Shown piece after piece: positions 24,042-36,637 of a stretch of DNA of 64,000 nucleotides. The stretch is from Prosapia bicincta. Its lineage: Eukaryota > Arthropoda > Insecta > Hemiptera > Cercopidae. The stretch is taken from contig JBAIZL010000061.1 in assembly GCA_036971475.1 (NCBI GenBank), positions 1,083,501-1,147,500 on the forward strand, in the 5' to 3' direction. The first letter of the stretch is position 1. Every line of letters starts with the position of its first letter. Below the pieces are notes generated by a model that was not told the DNA's origin, did no database searches, and saw nothing but the letters and a program-made list of their open reading frames with translations. A program made the position numbers and the translations under genes.

Positions 24042-24721
24042 CAGTGATCCCTTGTTACTCGTGGGTATTAGGTTCCTCGAACTCACGGCGAATACTGAAA
24101 CCAACTGTATACGGAGAGGGAACGGTTAAGTTCCACACCAAATCTGTTCACATTAATAACAGTTATACTGTATACTAATAATACAATATAGTATATTTAC
24201 GTACTACATAATTATATACGTATTTGTAGACACGACGTTTCCAAAACTAGCAGCCACGACAAGCGAATGCGACACCTGTTTGACAACTGACGGGGAAAAC
24301 CAAACCGGAGTTAGTTATCCCCGCCGGATACAATCATCTGTGTTTGGATTTAGAAAACTATTACATTAACAGTAAGTAAACTTATGTATAGAGTTGAATG
24401 CAGGCACCGGATTGATTTATCATTGTTTTTTAGTGACGTTAACGCCACTTGTTATAAATAACCAACTCCTATCTTTTGAGTAGTATAGGGATATTATACA
24501 CAGAATCCGTTAGCTATTCTACAGTATAACGGATGTTTAGAGAATAATCATATTTCTGTGTGATAAGTAACTACAGTGCTGTACAAAATAAATAAAACCA
24601 GAACAAATGATCGTAAAACCTGCTGCACAGTAACTATACTGTTTTTTTTTTTTTTTTAATATGACACATATTAGCGGTATATCCTGTAGTTTTGCAAACC
24701 ACAAATATCGAAGGTCTACTG
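24042..24721. mobile_element. Tigger/pogo-like MITE
   Basis: Begins CAGTGATCCCTTGTTACTCG, and its other end is the reverse complement of CAGTAGACCTTCGATATTTG. The ends are similar imperfect inverted repeats flanked by TA dinucleotides, the usual TcMar target. No transposase frame is visible, so it would be non-autonomous. The assignment rests on terminal sequence resemblance. Confidence 0.55.
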
Positions 24722-24778
24722 TATTTTAAACTGTCTACTGGCCTACATATCATGTGTACTAGCAATATGCTTCGATTT

Positions 24779-24933
24779 TTACAAAGCAAACACACAATTC
24801 CTTGCCGACATAATCAGAGACAATGCATAGCCAAGTAGTTCCCATATCTCGGTCTTGCCGATGACATATGAGAAAATATCGCCACAAATCACTGACGTAA
24901 CATCGCCCACATTTCCACCAAAGCCATTCCCAC
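24779..24933 (-). CDS. Weak candidate terminal exon, unidentified
   Basis: On the minus strand an acceptor (TTTGTCATTTGCTTAG) precedes a frame that uses two nucleotides, then 50 codons and TAA. The residues look protein-like (GNGFGGNVGD..., then a hydrophobic LLGYALSLIM). A second frame over the same bases is also open, which weakens the case. Its phase does not fit the exit phase of the 27340-27490 exon, so it is not simply that gene's next exon. Confidence 0.25.
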
Positions 24934-25035
24934 CTAAGCAAATGACAAACAAATAGGACTTATTGCGGGGGTTTATTCCTACTGTCAGGAGGGATTACAC
25001 GTTTAGTGATAGAATAGGATTAGCAACTAATTAAC

Positions 25036-25876
25036 TTATAATTTCTCGCCTAAATATGTTGAGGTGGAGCTTGTAGAGACATCCTAACAAGAACCACAAT
25101 TTGCTCCAAATAACAAACCCAAATATAATTACACTAACAAGCAGTGTATTCAAACCATAAAATCCTGATTGAAGTTATAATTTCTCGCCTAACTATGTCG
25201 AGGTGGAGCTTGTAGAGACATCCTAACAAGAACCACAATTTGCTCCAAATAACAAACCCAAATATAATTACACCTAACAAGCAGTGTATTCAAACCATAA
25301 AATCCTGATTGAAGTTATAATTTCTCGCCTAACTATGTCGAGGTGGAGCTTGTAGAGACATCCTAACAAGAACCACAATTTGCTCCAAATAACAAACCCA
25401 AATATAATTACACCTAACAAGCAGTGTATTCAAACCATAAAATCCTGATTGAAGTTATAATTTCTCGCCTAACTATGTCGAGGTGGAGCTTGTAGAGACA
25501 TCCTAACAAGAACTACAATTTGCTCCAAATAACAAACCCAAATATAATTACACCTAACAAGCAGTGTATTCAAACCATAAAATCCTGATTGAAGTTATAA
25601 TTTCTTGCCTAAATATGTTGAGGTGGAGCTTGTAGAGACATCCTAACAAGAACCACAATTTGCTCCAAATAACAAACCCAAATACAATTACAGCTAACAA
25701 GCAGTGTATTCAAACCATAAAATCCTGATTAACTTATAATTTCTCACCTTACTATGTCGAGGTGGAGCTTGTAGAAACATCCTAACAAGAGCCACAATTT
25801 CCTCTAAATAACACACCCAAATATAGTTACATTTAACAAGCAGTGTATTTAAACCATACAATGCTAATTAAAGTTA
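25036..25876. repeat. ~140-bp satellite-like tandem repeat, six copies
   Basis: Units start at about 25036, 25175, 25315, 25455, 25595 and 25734, each with TTATAATTTCTCGCCTAA, GAGGTGGAGCTTGTAGA and CAAGCAGTGTATT. The four inner copies are nearly identical and the last is diverged, the usual pattern of unequal exchange. Confidence 0.97.
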
Positions 25877-26913
25877 TTTTCATCAACACATGTGGGATGT
25901 TTTAAAGCATTCACCCGGAGAAAACTCGAACCCTTTTTTATCCATCGACATAAATTGTTACTAGTAATAATTACGCAACATTACGTTATTAGTAAAAAAG
26001 TAGGGTCTATTCGTTATTTACTTAATTAGCTTGTTAAAATAAATTTTGATTCTACCACTAAACATATATTTTTTTAAATTACAGTATTTAAAACGCAATA
26101 TTTTATATATTTAAATAAATATATTCTACAAAATTTAAACCTAGCTTTAAAGTTATCTTATTGCATTAAACGTACATTCTTGTTAAATAACGGGTATACA
26201 TTTTCATTGTTATTAATTTAAATAATTCTTTTAATAATTGTTGAAAGAAATTTCACTTTTGCCAAAAAACATTTTCTGAAATAAATCTTTAAAATACAAC
26301 ATTTTATTTAGTTCTAACATTGCCACTTTATTCAGATCATTTAAATTCACTTTAAGTCGTGGTATTTAAATTTCAAAATATTTAATTATTCGGCAAATAA
26401 GAAAATGTTTTAAAAGAGAGATATAAACATTTTGCAGGACCTTATTTTATTTACAAACATATAGCCAACATAACATATAGTCAAACACAATGTTTGCCCT
26501 TTCTATCTCTGCGAGTCATATTAAGATATTGCTTGTTTGCAAACTCGCTAGCTTGAGAGTTCCAACTACGTTACAAACTCTTAATGTAATCTCAAGCAAA
26601 GTTCTATTTATTAAGTGAATTATTACACAACATAGTTTTACCACGGGATGAGGCTTAAGTCCAAGCTTCGGCTATTTCATTTTGTTAAAGCAAATCCTAA
26701 ACATCTTTAATAATAGCTTTGCAGGAGGAAGCGGGTGGTTAATAAATTTATTTTTAAACCAAGATTATATACTAACTATAAAACTGCCCCAAAAAGTTTA
26801 AAAGCGTAGGCGTATACAATATCAAAAGCACATTGGTTCAATACATATTGTGATGGAGCGCAATATTTTACAATATAAATATTGGCAACTACTCAAGTAC
26901 CACGAAAATAATA
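25877..26913. other. AT-rich region, nothing recognised
   Basis: No coding frame, repeat or motif that I can support. Confidence 0.4.
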
Positions 26914-27129
26914 AAAAATAACTAATATTACAAGTTACCTAGGATTAAACTCTGATGTACATTTCGATGACCTTGTCACCATAATCAGAAGGTCTTATTA
27001 CAAAATTATAATCTAGAATACCATAATTTACAAACTAGACGGTCTAAGTGAGACCCTCTGGTGATGATCACATGGTCATGCAAGTACATACGGGTTTAAC
27101 TTAGGTAACTTGTAATATTAGTTATTTTT
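26914..27129. mobile_element. Short inverted-repeat (MITE-like) element
   Basis: AAAAATAACTAATATTACAA at the left end is exactly inverted at the right end. The arms continue imperfectly for about 75 bp (AGTTACCTA...TAAACTC / GGGTTTAACTTAGGTAACT). No convincing target duplication, so the superfamily is unknown. Confidence 0.7.
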
Positions 27130-27339
27130 CATTATGTTTGTGGCATATCTCTATTTCAAAAACAGTATACTAAGACGAAATATTTTTAACACTGAATGCC
27201 ACATTTCATTTTTAGTTCATAAGTCTTAAATATGAACTCCTTTTATTAAACTCATGTAATATTTACAATATCGAAGTTATTGACAAAATACATTTTGATA
27301 GTCAATATTAAATTATCTTTTTCAGAGGCGTAATGTTAC

Positions 27340-27490
27340 CTTGGCGCAGAGGTTATTCCTTCAATAGGCTTTTCAGAAGGTTTAATGAAAGGATAAATGG
27401 ATGATATAGCAGGTGAACTATCTCTATTTACATGCTCTGCGTTTACACCAGAAAGTTCCTCTTGGATGCTTTTTAACAGTGCCCACTTAC
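27340..27490 (-). CDS. Internal coding exon of an unidentified host gene
   Basis: On the minus strand an acceptor ending TTGATTAATAG and a donor CCAAG|GTAACA bound 151 nt. The exon is 2 nt, then 49 sense codons, then 2 nt, open in only this frame. It reads KWALLKSIQEELSGVNAEHV followed by a Ser/Pro/Lys-rich stretch (SSPAISSIYPFIKPSEKP). Composition and splice signals make this the best host coding exon in the window. I do not recognise the protein. Its exit phase (2 nt) matches the entry phase (1 nt) of the candidate exon at 3527-3683. An alternative acceptor 5 nt further in is possible. Confidence 0.6.
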
Positions 27491-27816
27491 CTATTAATCA
27501 ACAAAACACATACATATTAAATTAAATTATTATTGTTTAAAATATTATTGTTATTAGGGACTAAATTATTATTGTTTAAATTATTCTTACATTATACATT
27601 ATTATTGTTTGCAATAACAATAAACTAACTTAACTAATAACACTCTCTTTTAAAATTAGGTATAAATTGTTATTGTTTCTGTAGGAGCTCCATGAGGTGA
27701 ATTTTATGCTCAAGCAATGACACAGGACGTAACCCGTACCTGGGGTCCTTCTGTGTATGATATGTTATAAGTCCGAGTTTAAAAGCCCCGACCAATTCGA
27801 ATCTTTATTTACCACT

Positions 27817-27985
27817 GCCCAGCTGGATAGTTAGTCGGAACCAATACCGAAGTCCTGTTGCCCACCTGTATAGTGAGTCGGAAGCATTATCGAAATTCTG
27901 TTGCTCACCTTCATAGGGAGCGGGAAGCAATACCGAAGCCTGTTGACCAACAGTATAGTAAGTCGGAAGCAATACCGAAATCCCT
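27817..27985. repeat. 43-bp tandem repeat, four copies
   Basis: Units share ATAGTTAGTCGGAA then CAATACCGAAGTCCTGTTG. They are moderately diverged. The open frame across them is incidental. Confidence 0.85.
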
Positions 27986-30900
27986 CGCTACTGGTGGCGG
28001 TCGGAGTCCAAAGCAGTTACTGAAAAGTAATGATCACTGCTCGAAATTAATTTGCTAATACTATTCCATAGGCAATTGACGCTCTACGATTTTTTTCTTT
28101 CACAAATGTTACTAAAAAAAATATTCGAAACCAGAAACTAAATTTTTAAGTGTTGGAAAACATAATCGTGGTTAACATGTGAAAAATTGCAATACAACCC
28201 ATACGTACCTTCATGTAGAGAATTGTATAAACACGTAAGTCAACTGATTGTGAAGATGACACTTTCAGCTTAAGTTGTAAAATGTATTTATATATTATAA
28301 GTTACTATTCTTATTATGTTATAAAAACATTTGGAGCGAAGAATTCACATCCGATAAATATTGGAGAAGCTGTAGCCCTGGTAACACCACGGAGTTGTCC
28401 CATGGGTGATGTCAAATTGGGCCCACGGTCTGTTAGGGTCGTAAATACGATGGTTGCAATGAGCCAATGGTCAATTCGGAGGAAGTGACAAATTCGGTCC
28501 ATACCTCTACAATCATGACCTACAAAATGGAATGCTCTCATCCCCCTTAGCTCTTAATACATTCAAATATCTAAAATAGATATTTGGTTACGGTCAAATG
28601 GTGGTCAAACATCTATTGACGATTGAAACATTTCCTTTTATATCAAAATAAATAGTCGTGTAATTATATTTTATGTTGTATGTGCACAAAATGATAAAAA
28701 CCACTGGTCGCAGCAAAGGAAAAAACCCCAAAAAATACATATAAAACTTTTAAAAAAATAACAAGCCCGAAAGGCCACTCCTTATAATTTTTCTCACTAT
28801 CCTGTGTTATTGGTCGGGCCATTTGGTTATTATATGGGCGGTCAACATATCTACAACAGTCATAATTCCACTGGAGCCTACTTCGGAGCATTCACCGTCC
28901 AACAAAATCTAACAGGTATGGTTCATTATGTTTATTGTTGTTTGAATTCAATTAATGTGATTTCTTACTTACTGTTTGACAATCGCTTTTTTAGTCTCAT
29001 GACTCCCTGACCCCAAGGTTGAAATCAATAAAACTGTGATTATGAAGCAAAGTCCTTCCGCTGGATTTTAATATAAAATATTGCGTTGAAACCAACATTG
29101 ATCACATTACGTTATTGATTAGGATTATTCGTAAGTTTAAATAATAATTAAAAGATGAAAATACAGCATTTTTAATGAATTTTATATTTTTTTAATGTTT
29201 TAGTGAAGTTATATTGTATTCATTTGCTTACATTAATTTTTAGTTTTTAATTCTGTCGTACATTAAAATAAAAACGTGATGTCTGGTCACATAACGAAAC
29301 TAACGTTGTCCGATCACATAACTAAACCAATGTTGCCCGACTGACCAGGTGGTCAATTCAACCCCGAGCTTTCAACGATTGACGGTAATCGGCTTAGAGA
29401 TGTTTTGACCGTGGTCCCAGTTCGACCGTGTCCTGGTAAATGGACCTGGTTATTGAACCCTGGTAAAAAACGTGTTTTTTTAAATGTTATTTACTAGTAT
29501 TCTACTAGGTAGACAAATAGACCATTCAAGGTTAAGGAATACCTACTTGTAATAAAAAGAGAAATAATTTAAAAAGTAAATTTTGAATAAAAATTTACAA
29601 AGAATAGTTTTTTTGTGTAAAATACACGATAAACACTAAAAAATAAAAAAAAACAGCGCATCCACGTAATTATATTTTTGTTACTGATTCCAGTATACAT
29701 AAAAAATTGTAACTAAATCCCAATGTCCAATATATATTTTCGTTTTCTATTAGCTTTCTAATTTATGAACGTTTCTATTCATTAGGTACAATAGCATGTT
29801 ATTGTATTAAAAGTTACTTGTGTATTAGTTCTAAAAATGTACACAAGATGGTTTTATGTTCATCGTACTCTATTGTTGCGATACGAACCAAGCTGGACTA
29901 ATCAATAACCTAAAGTACAAAGTTAGGCTGTAAATTAGAGCTGTAACAGAATTATTCCTGTGGCGAAGGTTTAATGGGCCTCAAACAGCGCCTTAAAACA
30001 CAATATACGACTTATCAAAACAACGCTACAGAAAATATTTGCCCCTTTCACAAAAAACTTGGAGAAATAGTTGAATGAAATAATCAGGTTTTAAATTTAC
30101 AGTAATAATAATGTTAATTGGTATAATTGTACACGGCAAAATATATTACACTATAAAAAGTTTAATGTTAACATTAAGAAGAAAACATGGAATGTATTTT
30201 ATGTTTAATGAGTGTAAATGTGTTAAACAATGTTTGCGCTTTATATTGTAAGTTCTTGGTACGATACTTGTTTTTGTAAACATGTTTTATTAAATTTAAT
30301 TTTTAACTGTCAGTATTATAGAATATTTTACTTTTGCCAAAATTACCGAGTTAACATTCGTTATGGAACTGCGAATTTCATTTATCAAACGGCAAAATGT
30401 AGATAATCTATTAAGTGTGACAGCGACTGCCATATTCATTGCTTGCGTATTTATATCGATACATAAATACACCATCTATATAGGTTTCAAGACCTGTATA
30501 TACATCTAGGTATCGATACATCTATATAAGGTTCACAGAAAAACGGGGAAACAATAAAACATGGCTTTAACAACCTAGTAATTACAGAAACTAAACAATA
30601 CACATATAACCTAGCTTTCAAGTACCAATATATGAAATTACCATTTTTATTTAATGTCTGTAATTAACTATTATTTTTTTATTTAGGCTAGTGACCGATC
30701 ACAGACAAAATCATGAATTAACTGTCTGTGATTTGTCACTAGCCTATATAAAAAATTGCCATTTATTTACAGTACAAAGTCCTGCGTATGTAACGCAGTA
30801 CATACGCGTTATTCTATTACTGGATAACGAAACAATTTTTTAGTAACTATTGATGATTAAAATTGAATCTGATTATCCTAGAGAACCAACAAAATTCATA

Positions 30901-31628
30901 TTGATGTCACAATATTACATCAAGACAAACACTCTACACAAATTCCAAGCCTTTACTTTTGATATTGGCTTAGTTAAAAAACATTTTGCCTTTTGGATGT
31001 AACACCATCCATATTTTAATGTGCTCTATTAAAAATACATAGGGATGATGTTAGAAAAACAATAATTCAAAGTGGTAAAAACGTATATTGAATTTATAAA
31101 ATGTTGGAAAAAAGTAGAAATACATTTTCAAAAGTAAGAAATTCTGAAGATTCTATTTTATGTTGCTTTCCAAGTATCTACGTTTTTATATGAATAGGAG
31201 GATAAAGTTTGATTGTTGAACATATAGATTTTCAAAATAAATACTGATAGAATTAGAAAAGAAATAATTCAAATGGGCTAGACATAAGCGCTTTCATAAA
31301 TTTATTAGATATTGAAAGTCTCGTTCCAAACTATAGATTAGAGGCATCAATGCGACTAAATGAGAAAACTTTAGAAGTAAACATTTCCATGTAACCCAAT
31401 ACAAAAGAAAATGGACATGTGCAATTTTAATAGAACTTATCAATGAAACAATTTATCTTCAAAAGCACCATAGAAACATCAGCTAACAGGCGTGACAGTC
31501 ACCATTTCTATTTTACTTATGCATATGCATTTTCTTTTTGCTCTATTTGTTTTGACATATTTTCAAGTAATATACTTAGAATATGTTTATTCATATTTTA
31601 AAAAAATAATAACACAATATATATATAT
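27986..31628. other. AT-rich region with GC-richer islands, no gene confirmed
   Basis: Patches at 28340-28560, 28800-29060 and 29280-29470 are GC-richer and look repeat-derived, but I cannot assign them. The short frame near 28804-28915 lacks a convincing acceptor. Confidence 0.35.
30685..30745. repeat. Near-perfect hairpin
   Basis: AGGCTAGTGACCGATCACAG and its inverted partner CTGTGATTTGTCACTAGCCT are separated by a short loop. It could be a tiny foldback element or the residue of one. Confidence 0.8.
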
Positions 31629-31811
31629 ATTGAAGAGTTATTATCTGGAGTACATCCATTCATTCTGAAGTGCACAAAATCGCAGTTCCGACGTATCGCT
31701 AGAACCTCATCTAGCATTGACGAAGTGAACCCAACAACAGCCGAAGAGCGAGTAAAGAGCGCAGATAACTCTGCTCATATATATAGAAGAACGAAGCCAC
31801 GTCTATTGACG
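31629..31811 (-). mobile_element. 3' tail of a third Penelope-like family
   Basis: On the minus strand this follows the endonuclease C-terminus at 31812-32003 and ends at a (TA)n run near 31617-31630. Its sequence (GAGGTTCTAGCGATACGTCG, then CGGAACTGCGATTTTGTG) matches the two inverted tails at 34094-34320. Confidence 0.75.
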
Positions 31812-32003
31812 TCAATCCACACACACCGGAGCCAAATAATTACTCACATTCCTTTCCTTTTGTTCACATTTTTGCCGATAAAATCTATCGATGACACATT
31901 TCCACACTTCCGGCAAATTCAAAGTATCATCGCGTTTGTTAAGGCTCCCTTGCTTCTCTATTTCGACAGCCTCACGTATAATTCTAGTCCTGTAGTTTTC
32001 CAC
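31812..32003 (-). pseudogene. C-terminal end of a Penelope-like GIY-YIG endonuclease
   Basis: The frame reads ENYRTRIIREAVEIEKQGSL then LNKRDDTLNLPEVWK, the pattern found at the extreme C-terminus of PLE endonucleases (E-I-x-K ... N-x-R-D-D). The rest of the element upstream is missing or decayed, giving the usual 5'-truncated insertion. Confidence 0.75.
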
Positions 32004-33992
32004 TTTCCACTTTACATAAACACGTAGAGGTATACACGATTAAACGTAATTAATTACACAACACGACAACAATATATATGCCATGCTAGAATGGTATATA
32101 GCCCACACAAATACACGAGGAAGACTGACATAGCCTCGAAATACATTTAACACAACACGACTCCAAGACGACTAGGAATCTAGACTATTCACGACAGACT
32201 AAACAATTTGTGTACAATCTAAATATACAACCTAAATATGCGTTTACAGGCAAGCGTTACTAGTGATTATCCTTTGTGGGAATGTAAAATAAAAACAAAT
32301 AAAATTTTATACGAATAGTAGAGCCAATATAAATGGGGCTGGATGAAAGGTTTGTGTTCAGAAGTGTTAAAGACGTAACTTGAGGGTAAAGTTAGGTTGA
32401 AGAATGAATTTTAAGGTATGGGACTTAAAGTTCAAAAGTTTATAAATTCATAAGATATATCGTACTAAATGTTGTAATGTAATAACATAAGGTTGTTAAA
32501 ACAATATGTACTAACGAAACCTAAGAATATAATTTCAAGATATGAACTTAAAATTCAAGGTTTGCGAAATGTGTAAAACATGTTTGCAAAATAATTGGTA
32601 GAACGTTATCAAACTGTTAGATTGTAAAATAGCCTATGTGAGAAGGGAATTCAAGGAACTATAGCGGAGAAAAGAGCGGATGTGCATCCGTTGTCGAGTC
32701 GATTGTTTATATTTTTCCTATAGTACGTTCGAGCTCTCTATAGTGTATATTTTGTTCAAATGTAAAGGGGGACTGCACACTTATGTATAAAATGTTAAAA
32801 TAGAAATAAGATGTAATGATAAACAAAAATTTTCTTTTCAAGACGACAAGAGAAAATGTAACACTCTTAAATAATTACGTGTTACATATAACTTCATTTA
32901 CATATTTAATTTTTATTTTATAATTAGATCGGCCCAATATAAAAGACAATTTTTGATTTCTTGGTGAACACTTGTTAATCTATCGTGAGAACTAAGGCGC
33001 CCCTAGCGGGCAAAATAGTAAAATATCGTACGATGTTGGTAAGTTAAGGAAGTTAACCAGAACATGTCATATGACGTAAGCATGGGGTGATACCTGCGAA
33101 CCAATCAAAAATGTATATCAGAACAAATAAGAGTGGGAGTTGCATGAGAACTCAGCTTCGCGTGTATATCCAACTGCCCAACTTCACTAAAAGTCTTTGG
33201 ACGAGACACACGTGATAGTAATTTCGGACATGATTTAGAAAATTTATAAGCATTCATTAATCAAAATGTAGTATGTCAAGGCCGGTACCAGTTAATTAAT
33301 GTAACGTACAGAACAAGCCAGAACCGTCTTTTCCACGAGTTCCATATAGTAAATATTAGTACTTTTTTTTGTTTAAGTGCGCTTAAAGAGTGATCTGCAG
33401 TGATAAATAAAATGTTACAGTGTAATACAAGTGGTGTGCACAACCAGGTACGTTTTTGAGTATAATAAAGAAAATGTATTTTAATTTTAACTAACTTAAA
33501 TTCTGACAGATAAATAATTAACACATAAACGGTAGAAATCGTTTTTGGACATTCATTTCTGAAATAAATGAACCCTTAACTTACTACCTTCTCGATACAT
33601 AAATTTGAACACTTAATGAGTAATTGCTATATGTAAAGAATAGGTATCAGTGGTTTGATATAAACCACTGGATACATTGGTTGTCATTTGTCAATTTGTA
33701 ATTTGTGCTTATTAAATAAATTGTTTATAATTGTCTATTAAAAATTCAATGGTTATTTAGAACGTAACCTAGTTCTATCTCCAAGATTGGGAGGCCGTGA
33801 CATACAGACAGTTTTCTGCCTGAGTTGTGACGTTAGGACTAGAAGCCCTGGTAAGTAAATTTAATTATTTTGTAATAAGCAAAATAACATATTTAAATAA
33901 AGAAAAATTCCCAACGTAAAAGGGCGAATCGTTACAATATATATATATAACGTAAAATACATACAATAATATTTAAATTGAATTACATATGA
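32004..33992. other. No confirmed gene; possible untranslated exons near 33.0-33.85 kb
   Basis: GC-richer sequence from 33000 with a CCAAT-like site (~33100), a splice-donor-like CAG|GTACGT near 33450 and another CTG|GTAAGT near 33852 could be non-coding first exons. No protein frame supports this. A GTGGTTT/AAACCAC hairpin lies near 33650-33672. Confidence 0.25.
32997..33012 (-). promoter_or_regulatory. CTCF-like core motif
   Basis: The minus strand reads GCCCGCTAGGGGCGCC, close to the CTCF core (CCGCNAGGGGGCGC). It lies at the start of the GC-richer patch. Motif match only. Confidence 0.35.
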
Positions 33993-34320
<328 letters not shown>

Positions 34321-34344
34321 TTGTCCATTCGTGAAGGAATACGT

Positions 34345-34346
<2 letters not shown>

Positions 34347-34398
<52 letters not shown>
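34347..34398. repeat. (TA)n microsatellite
   Basis: TA run just right of the tail dimer. Confidence 0.96.
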
Positions 34399-34400
<2 letters not shown>

Positions 34401-34796
34401 GATATTTTATTATTTGCAACAGCAATTAAAATAAAGAACACAACTGAGTTTCTCTGTACAAGTATGTATGTTCCAACTATCATATTCCACAGATTTGTAT
34501 GGTGTATAACTTATAATATAAATACCTGCGAACAGAGAAACGACATTTAATGTTCTTAATTATTTTTGTTTATATTATTGTGTAGCAACAGCGTTCACTC
34601 AATGTTATCTATTATTTTTAATAAATCAATATTTCACGTAACAACTATATTTCAATTTTTCTGACAACAAACAAAAAATGTTTAATTACCAACAGCTGTA
34701 AATCTTTCTAAAAATAACAAATAGCTGATGCTTCCAACGCGGCAAAATTCAAAGCAAGAAAATTATATTTAATATTTTTCCTACACACACACGCAC

Positions 34797-34797
<1 letters not shown>

Positions 34798-34864
<67 letters not shown>
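34798..34864. repeat. (TA)n microsatellite
   Basis: TA run preceded by ACACACACGCACG. Confidence 0.96.
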
Positions 34865-34867
<3 letters not shown>

Positions 34868-35301
34868 AGTATTTATTTAATTATTGTATATTTAAAGTAA
34901 ATATTCTCTGTAATTAATTAGTGGTTATTTAGCAAAGTTGTAAAAGTGGATTAACGTGTATTGAGGCAAATTAAGTACAGACGCAAACAGAATAAACATG
35001 GCGATATATAAGCAATTTAAGGTTATATTGGTGAACACAGATTCAACTTTAGTGAGGTAAAGAAGAGGCTGTAACAAAGTTAAAACTCACAGTAGTTTTT
35101 GCAATGGAATTGGTTTGGATAATATAACCTTCTCTACACTTCACTTTACAAAGAACATCGTAAAAGGGTTTTGTGAATGATCTCTGTCCATACATAAATA
35201 AGAATACTTAGTAAGGGGTTACTTATCAAGATGTCAGCTCTTCATTGAAGAGTATTTTAATGGATTTATTTATTACTAAACTTAATAGTATTTAAATACA
35301 T

Positions 35302-35555
35302 TTGCGTGCCTGCATCTGCGTGCCTGCATCTGCGTGCCTGCACCTGCGTGCCTGCATTTGCGTGCCTACATCTGCGTGCCTGCATCAGCGTGCCTGCATC
35401 TGCGTGCCTGCATCTGCGTGTCTGCATTTGCGTGCCTGCGTCTGCGTGCCTGCATTTGCGTGCCTGCATTTGGGTGCCTGCATCTGCGTGCCTGCATTTG
35501 CGTGCCTGCATTGCCTGCATTTGCGTGCCTGCATTTGCGTGCCTGCATCTGCTTC
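35302..35555. repeat. 14-bp minisatellite
   Basis: About 18 copies of TGCGTGCCTGCATC with C/T alternation at one position, giving overlapping open frames on both strands. The frames are artefacts. Confidence 0.96.
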
Positions 35556-36582
35556 TCCTAACATTAATACATTCTAATTAATTTAAAAATTACAAATGAA
35601 ATTTAATAACTAAAGACAGAAATAGATGTAGGAATGATGCAGTCAAGTGGAACGTTTTTGTTAGTTAACAACGTTTGCAATGAGCTTTTGGCTTTTTAAA
35701 GAGAAAAATCGACAAAAACGTTTTTTTCTAACAACCTTTTTTAAACTAATGCCCAAAAGACAAATCATGTCAGGGAAGCTATCAGCCTATTTAAAACCTC
35801 AGAATAAAAGTATGTTAGACGGTAGTTTTAGATTCACAAAGTAACATGTTTGGCCATTATTCCTTAGATCAGTGCAGATTAACCATTGTCGACATTTCAG
35901 ATATGCTGATGATTAAGCTAAAACCAGCAATAAGGTAAAAACGTCTTGGATCTTAAAGAAAAGACGTGTTCTTTATCCAGTACAACGCCCTCACATCTCC
36001 TACCCTAGTAAAAAAGAATTAAATTATTTTAGAAAGAAAAAAAATACTTCATTTAAAATTTTGCTTGACGTCTTGTGTTGTTATTAAAATTTTTAATAAT
36101 CAGCTATAATATAGAAGCTAAGAAAAACATAAATGTTTACTAGATTATTGTAACATTTGTCGTTTGCGAGTTTATGTAATAAATCTTGTAAAACGTTACC
36201 GAGTTGTAAAACAAGGAGTGGTGATTCCATAAACACCATTATTCTTTGTTTTTGCACCGTCAACACGTTGTCTACAACTGAAATAAAGCTGCGAGTTACC
36301 AACATTTGATATATTCATATTGTCAGTGCAAAACAAGGTTTTTAAAGCACTAATTGTTTTAGATATATATTTGAGTTATACAAATAAATGTTGCGGAAAT
36401 CGAAAAATCAAAAAAAGATATTAAAACAACGCTAAAGAGTTTAGGGGTGCTGTTTATTTGATTTAAAATTGTATTTTTGGCTTTAAGTGTGAAGCAATCT
36501 ATAAACTGATCGTGTGTCGCTCTCGTGTTGTGTCTCAGTTTTATTATACTTAAACAAGAATTTTATTTTTATGTTTGCGAGA

Positions 36583-36584
36583 CG

Positions 36585-36618
<34 letters not shown>

Positions 36619-36637
36619 ACATACAGACACACACACT
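36583..36637. repeat. Impure (CA)n microsatellite
   Basis: ACAC run with interruptions (CTCACATACAGACAC). Confidence 0.93.

Noticed and set aside
14422..25876. Direct-repeat arrays as CRISPR
   Set aside because: Arrays have no unique spacers, the repeats are contiguous, and the DNA is from an animal genome.
35266..35581. Overlapping Cys-rich and Met/Ala-rich open frames
   Set aside because: All derive from a 14-bp minisatellite read in different frames.
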